In this document: positions 62,801 through 64,000 of the stretch, in pieces | How positions within the stretch are numbered: position 1 is the first letter of the stretch | Layout of the letters: every line of letters starts with the position of its first letter | Assembly (NCBI RefSeq): GCF_039533965.1 | Contig: NZ_BAAAUN010000001.1 | Span: forward strand, 2,888,950-2,952,949 | Source: Microbacterium luteolum | GTDB lineage: Bacteria; Actinomycetota; Actinomycetes; Actinomycetales; Microbacteriaceae | Direction: 5' to 3' | DNA: 64,000 bases | Translations under genes and position numbers: made by a program | The notes under the pieces: generated by a model | Databases searched by the model: none | Seen by the model: the letters and a program-made list of their open reading frames with translations, nothing else | What the model was told of the DNA's origin: nothing

Positions 62801-63057
62801 AATCGCACGTCGATCGTGACCGCGAGCGCCGCATGAGGTGCCAGCGTCGCCGCGGGGCCGTCCGCGTAGAACGCCCAGTGCAGCACGGTGTCGGGCGAGA
62901 ACTCGAGGTCGAGGAGTTCCGGTGCATCGATCCGCTGCTCCCCGGCGGACGGATCGAACGCGAAGGCGAACACTGGCCCGGACAGGATGCCCGCGCGGGG
63001 ACGGGATGAGGGAGGATCGGCCGGGCCGTCCGCCGGCGAGAGGTGCGTGGCGCTCAC
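59830..63057 (-). CDS. GH92 alpha-mannosidase-like enzyme
   Basis: A 1075-residue protein of the GH92 family. N-terminal beta-sandwich (VDTRRGSHSGPRFSRGNTIPAVAVPHGFTFVTPAT), then an alpha/alpha toroid with NNGYWDTYRTEWPALALLDP, MVGTSSDQIFADAA, and the signature HIGQGFPGDEDNGEMSAWWLWAALGLYPL with the aspartates that act as base. GH92 enzymes are calcium-dependent exo-alpha-mannosidases acting on N-glycans or mannans. No signal peptide, so it should act on imported oligosaccharides. It has an extra N-terminal and a C-terminal beta domain (TSTGGRIVSSPGLRHAERVF). GTG at 63057 overlaps the permease stop (GTGA). Confidence 0.88.
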   Translation of the reverse strand: MSATHLSPADGPADPPSSRPRAGILSGPVFAFAFDPSAGEQRIDAPELLDLEFSPDTVLHWAFYADGPAATLAPHAALAVTIDVRFADGTRLSDIPAVRDRYDFPITAEEQFAARWSFPEQWNADTVALAPVAHRTGTVEIVLGTETLATAADLPPRVSGYVQLVIEQRAASAPLTPVERVDTRRGSHSGPRFSRGNTIPAVAVPHGFTFVTPATDAADSRWPYRPFVHDDPRGRRLEALQFSHQPSPWIGDRSVLQLMPFLGLPTSQRAGRRRWIVSGTERAHPHEYAADLGDGLHVEMTATSHAAAFRVHTADPSARVGFVIDQLTAGGRHEWTDAGGFEGWIPEGPADWGNAPRCFFAGTVLRGRDQPDERGRLDDDGRGEVAGYVSGRGSLEVRIAVSFLAVEQARRSLSIEAPATTSYDQLRDRAAAAWNRLLGRVTIPPLPAEDAPYRSLADEEHRSRIAAALHRMHLYPNSAAENAGTAETPIWRFADVFAEVPVHEGEPAADGELVVNNGYWDTYRTEWPALALLDPALTGRLLDGQLEQYRRGGWMARWSAPGYVDSMVGTSSDQIFADAARWGVEFDRVTAFESGWRNACEPGPDARRGRKGIARGRFTGYIASEVPEGMSWSIENAVSDAALGRFASRLATESESESASASDVDAARYRSFARYFANRARSYRTLFDDSTGFFRGRDDDGAFAASGFDPRSWGGDNVETNAWGMSVGAVHDGAGLADLYGGPDGLGRHLDALFAEPETADERFGGAYGTVIHEQREARSLRSGMCAISNQPAHHIPFMYAFSDQPWRTAGIVHDLAGRLFAGAHIGQGFPGDEDNGEMSAWWLWAALGLYPLELASGVLRIGSPLFDDIRVDRGDGSSLRVVSRRSSPTARVLQEARLDGVRLSAAELPIDALVGDAVLELVFGLDPAAALEARDRSATNQVEAWREDLTSTGGRIVSSPGLRHAERVFDDGALSGDAGTALRAGEWVGWRFSEPRGVSDLTMTAVAPASASALRWEMLGPDEKWVPVRTTHRAALLPNRTTPFTLATRIVTSALRVRAEAEVTIRQVELFDLG

Positions 63058-63989
63058 CCCTTGATCGCGCCCTCCTGCACGCCCTTGAAGAAGAACCGCT
63101 GCGTGAACGAGAACATGATGACGATCGGCACGAGCGCGATCATGGTCCCGGCCGCGATCAGTCGCGGGTCGACCGAGAAGCTGCTGTTGAGGTAGGCCAT
63201 GCCGACCGTCAGCGTGTACTTCGCGGGGTCGGACAGCACGATGAGGGGCCACAGGTAGTCGTCCCAGGCGCCGATGAACGCGAAGATCGCGACCACCGAG
63301 ACCATGCCGCGGATATTCGGCCACACGATGTGCCGGATGCGCTGCCAGGTGGTCGCGCCGTCGACCGTCGCGGCATCCAACACGTCCTTCGGGATCATGC
63401 GGCAGGCCGTCGCGATCAGGAGCACGTTCATCGCGCTGATGGCGCCGGGAAGGAAGACTCCCCAGAGGGTGTCGGCGAGCCCCAGGGCGCGGATCGTGAG
63501 GAAGTTGCTCGTCACGGTCACCTCGCCGGGGAACAGCAGCGTGGAGAGGAGGATCGCCATCACGATCCACTTGCCACGGAACCGCATGCAGCCGAGCGCG
63601 TAGCCGGCGAAGGTGGCCAGCACGACGTTGCTGACGACCGTGCCGAGGGAGACGAGCAGCGAGTGCCACGCGTAGAGGTAGACCGGCACGATGTCGGCGA
63701 CGGTCGAGTAGTTCCCCAGCGTGGGCTCGCGCGGGATGAGGTTCGGCGGGAAGGAGTAGATGTTCTCCTGCGGGCCCTTGAACGAGGTCGACAGCTGCCA
63801 GACGAACGGGCCGATGACGAGCACGAGGACGAGCAGCAGCAGGGCGTAGCGGCCGATGAGGCCGCCGAGCGTCGGCTTGCTGAAGTCGCCGGAGCCCCGT
63901 CGGCGGAAGATGCGCTCGCGCTCGGGACGTACAGGCTGGTCCGGCGTGCGACGGTCGTCGTCGGCGCGGGGCGGGGTGAGGATGCTCAT
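63054..63989 (-). CDS. CUT1 sugar permease (MalG-like) of second glycan locus
   Basis: A 311-residue permease: long hydrophilic N terminus (PPRADDDRRTPDQPVRPERERIF), then six helices from GRYALLLLVLVLVIGPFVWQLSTSFKG; EAA loop KDVLDAATVDGATTWQRIRHIVWPNIRG. Typical length and end (FFKGVQEGAIKG) for MalG-type subunits. Transcribed in the same direction as the GH92 gene, which it overlaps. Probably imports mannose-containing N-glycan oligosaccharides released by the Endo-H-like protein. Its partner permease and binding protein lie beyond the window edge. Confidence 0.9.
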   Translation of the reverse strand: MSILTPPRADDDRRTPDQPVRPERERIFRRRGSGDFSKPTLGGLIGRYALLLLVLVLVIGPFVWQLSTSFKGPQENIYSFPPNLIPREPTLGNYSTVADIVPVYLYAWHSLLVSLGTVVSNVVLATFAGYALGCMRFRGKWIVMAILLSTLLFPGEVTVTSNFLTIRALGLADTLWGVFLPGAISAMNVLLIATACRMIPKDVLDAATVDGATTWQRIRHIVWPNIRGMVSVVAIFAFIGAWDDYLWPLIVLSDPAKYTLTVGMAYLNSSFSVDPRLIAAGTMIALVPIVIMFSFTQRFFFKGVQEGAIKG

Positions 63990-64000
63990 GCGGGGGCCTT
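63986..64000 (-). CDS. C-terminal end of an upstream gene (partial)
   Basis: The last codons of the window on this strand read K-A-P-A-stop (TGA at 63988-63986), with the stop overlapping the permease ATG as ATGA. In such operons this would be the MalF-type permease. Only four codons are visible. Confidence 0.35.
   Translation of the reverse strand, partial: KAPA

Noticed and set aside
59830..63669. Extension of the GH92 protein to 1279 residues
   Set aside because: The extra N-terminal 204 codons lie over the permease gene; GTG at 63057 overlapping the permease stop is the natural start.

Overview
The window is a very GC-rich, densely packed chromosome segment. Leaderless or AGGAGG-type starts, an IdeR-type iron box, a HAIR/HspR-controlled dnaK operon, DUF222-HNH genes and overall protein style all point to an actinobacterium of the family Microbacteriaceae, most likely Microbacterium. 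I see no rRNA, tRNA, CRISPR array, prophage, transposase or replication origin. Almost every gap between genes is under 250 bp, and many neighbours overlap as ATGA or GTGA.

Layout. (1) 0-7.2 kb: the start of a UMF1-type transporter, a two-unit Lrp/AsnC regulator, then a four-gene operon (MHS transporter, YtcJ-like amidohydrolase, ThDP-dependent decarboxylase-like enzyme, ureohydrolase) that reads as a guanidino-compound catabolic cassette. (2) 7.2-12 kb: RIO-type kinase with a possible short upstream ORF, an MFS exporter, an AraC regulator, a DUF3817 membrane protein and a lipoprotein. (3) 12-24.2 kb: a long minus-strand assimilatory sulfur operon: sir, cysH, cysD, cysN, an SsuABC-type transporter, uroporphyrinogen-III methyltransferase, ferredoxin-NADP reductase, 7Fe ferredoxin and a thioredoxin-reductase-like protein. 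A sirohydrochlorin chelatase lies upstream. (4) 24.2-29.2 kb: Tat-exported polysaccharide lyase-like protein, flavin monooxygenase, small membrane protein, DUF222-HNH protein, and a paralogue of the earlier lipoprotein. (5) 29.2-34.1 kb: dnaK-grpE-dnaJ-hspR plus an AraC gene. (6) 34.1-39 kb: siderophore uptake operon. (7) 39-42.5 kb: a SipW-type signal peptidase with two TasA/CalY-like exported proteins, a sortase-anchor-like protein and a discoidin-like protein.

(8) 42.6-58.5 kb is the most interesting region: an apparent D-arabinan utilisation locus. It has two exported DUF4185 (GH183, endo-D-arabinanase family) proteins, a sugar ABC importer without its ATPase, a cytoplasmic DUF2961 (GH172) enzyme, a cytoplasmic GH116-like enzyme, a fucose/arabinose-isomerase-like protein, an FGGY kinase and a LacI regulator. 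The same palindrome, GAAATCGATTTC (one copy with one mismatch), sits in the promoters of all four transcription units. The simplest model is this: the GH183 enzymes cut mycobacterial or corynebacterial arabinogalactan/lipoarabinomannan outside the cell, the ABC system imports D-arabino-oligosaccharides, GH172 and GH116 release D-arabinose in the cytoplasm, and isomerase plus kinase feed it through D-ribulose into the pentose phosphate pathway. (9) 58.5-64 kb: a second glycan set with an Endo-H-like GH18, a GH92 alpha-mannosidase and a sugar permease, suggesting high-mannose N-glycan use.

Across these blocks runs a short dispersed repeat (CCCTTCGAC..GCTCAGGGACCC). It lies inside coding genes, stays in frame and usually adds the peptide GSLSxSKG. 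At least six clear copies fall in the sulfur operon and two in the GH116 gene. A second genome-style signal is the frequent GGATGCC/GGCATCC word, which uses otherwise rare codons.
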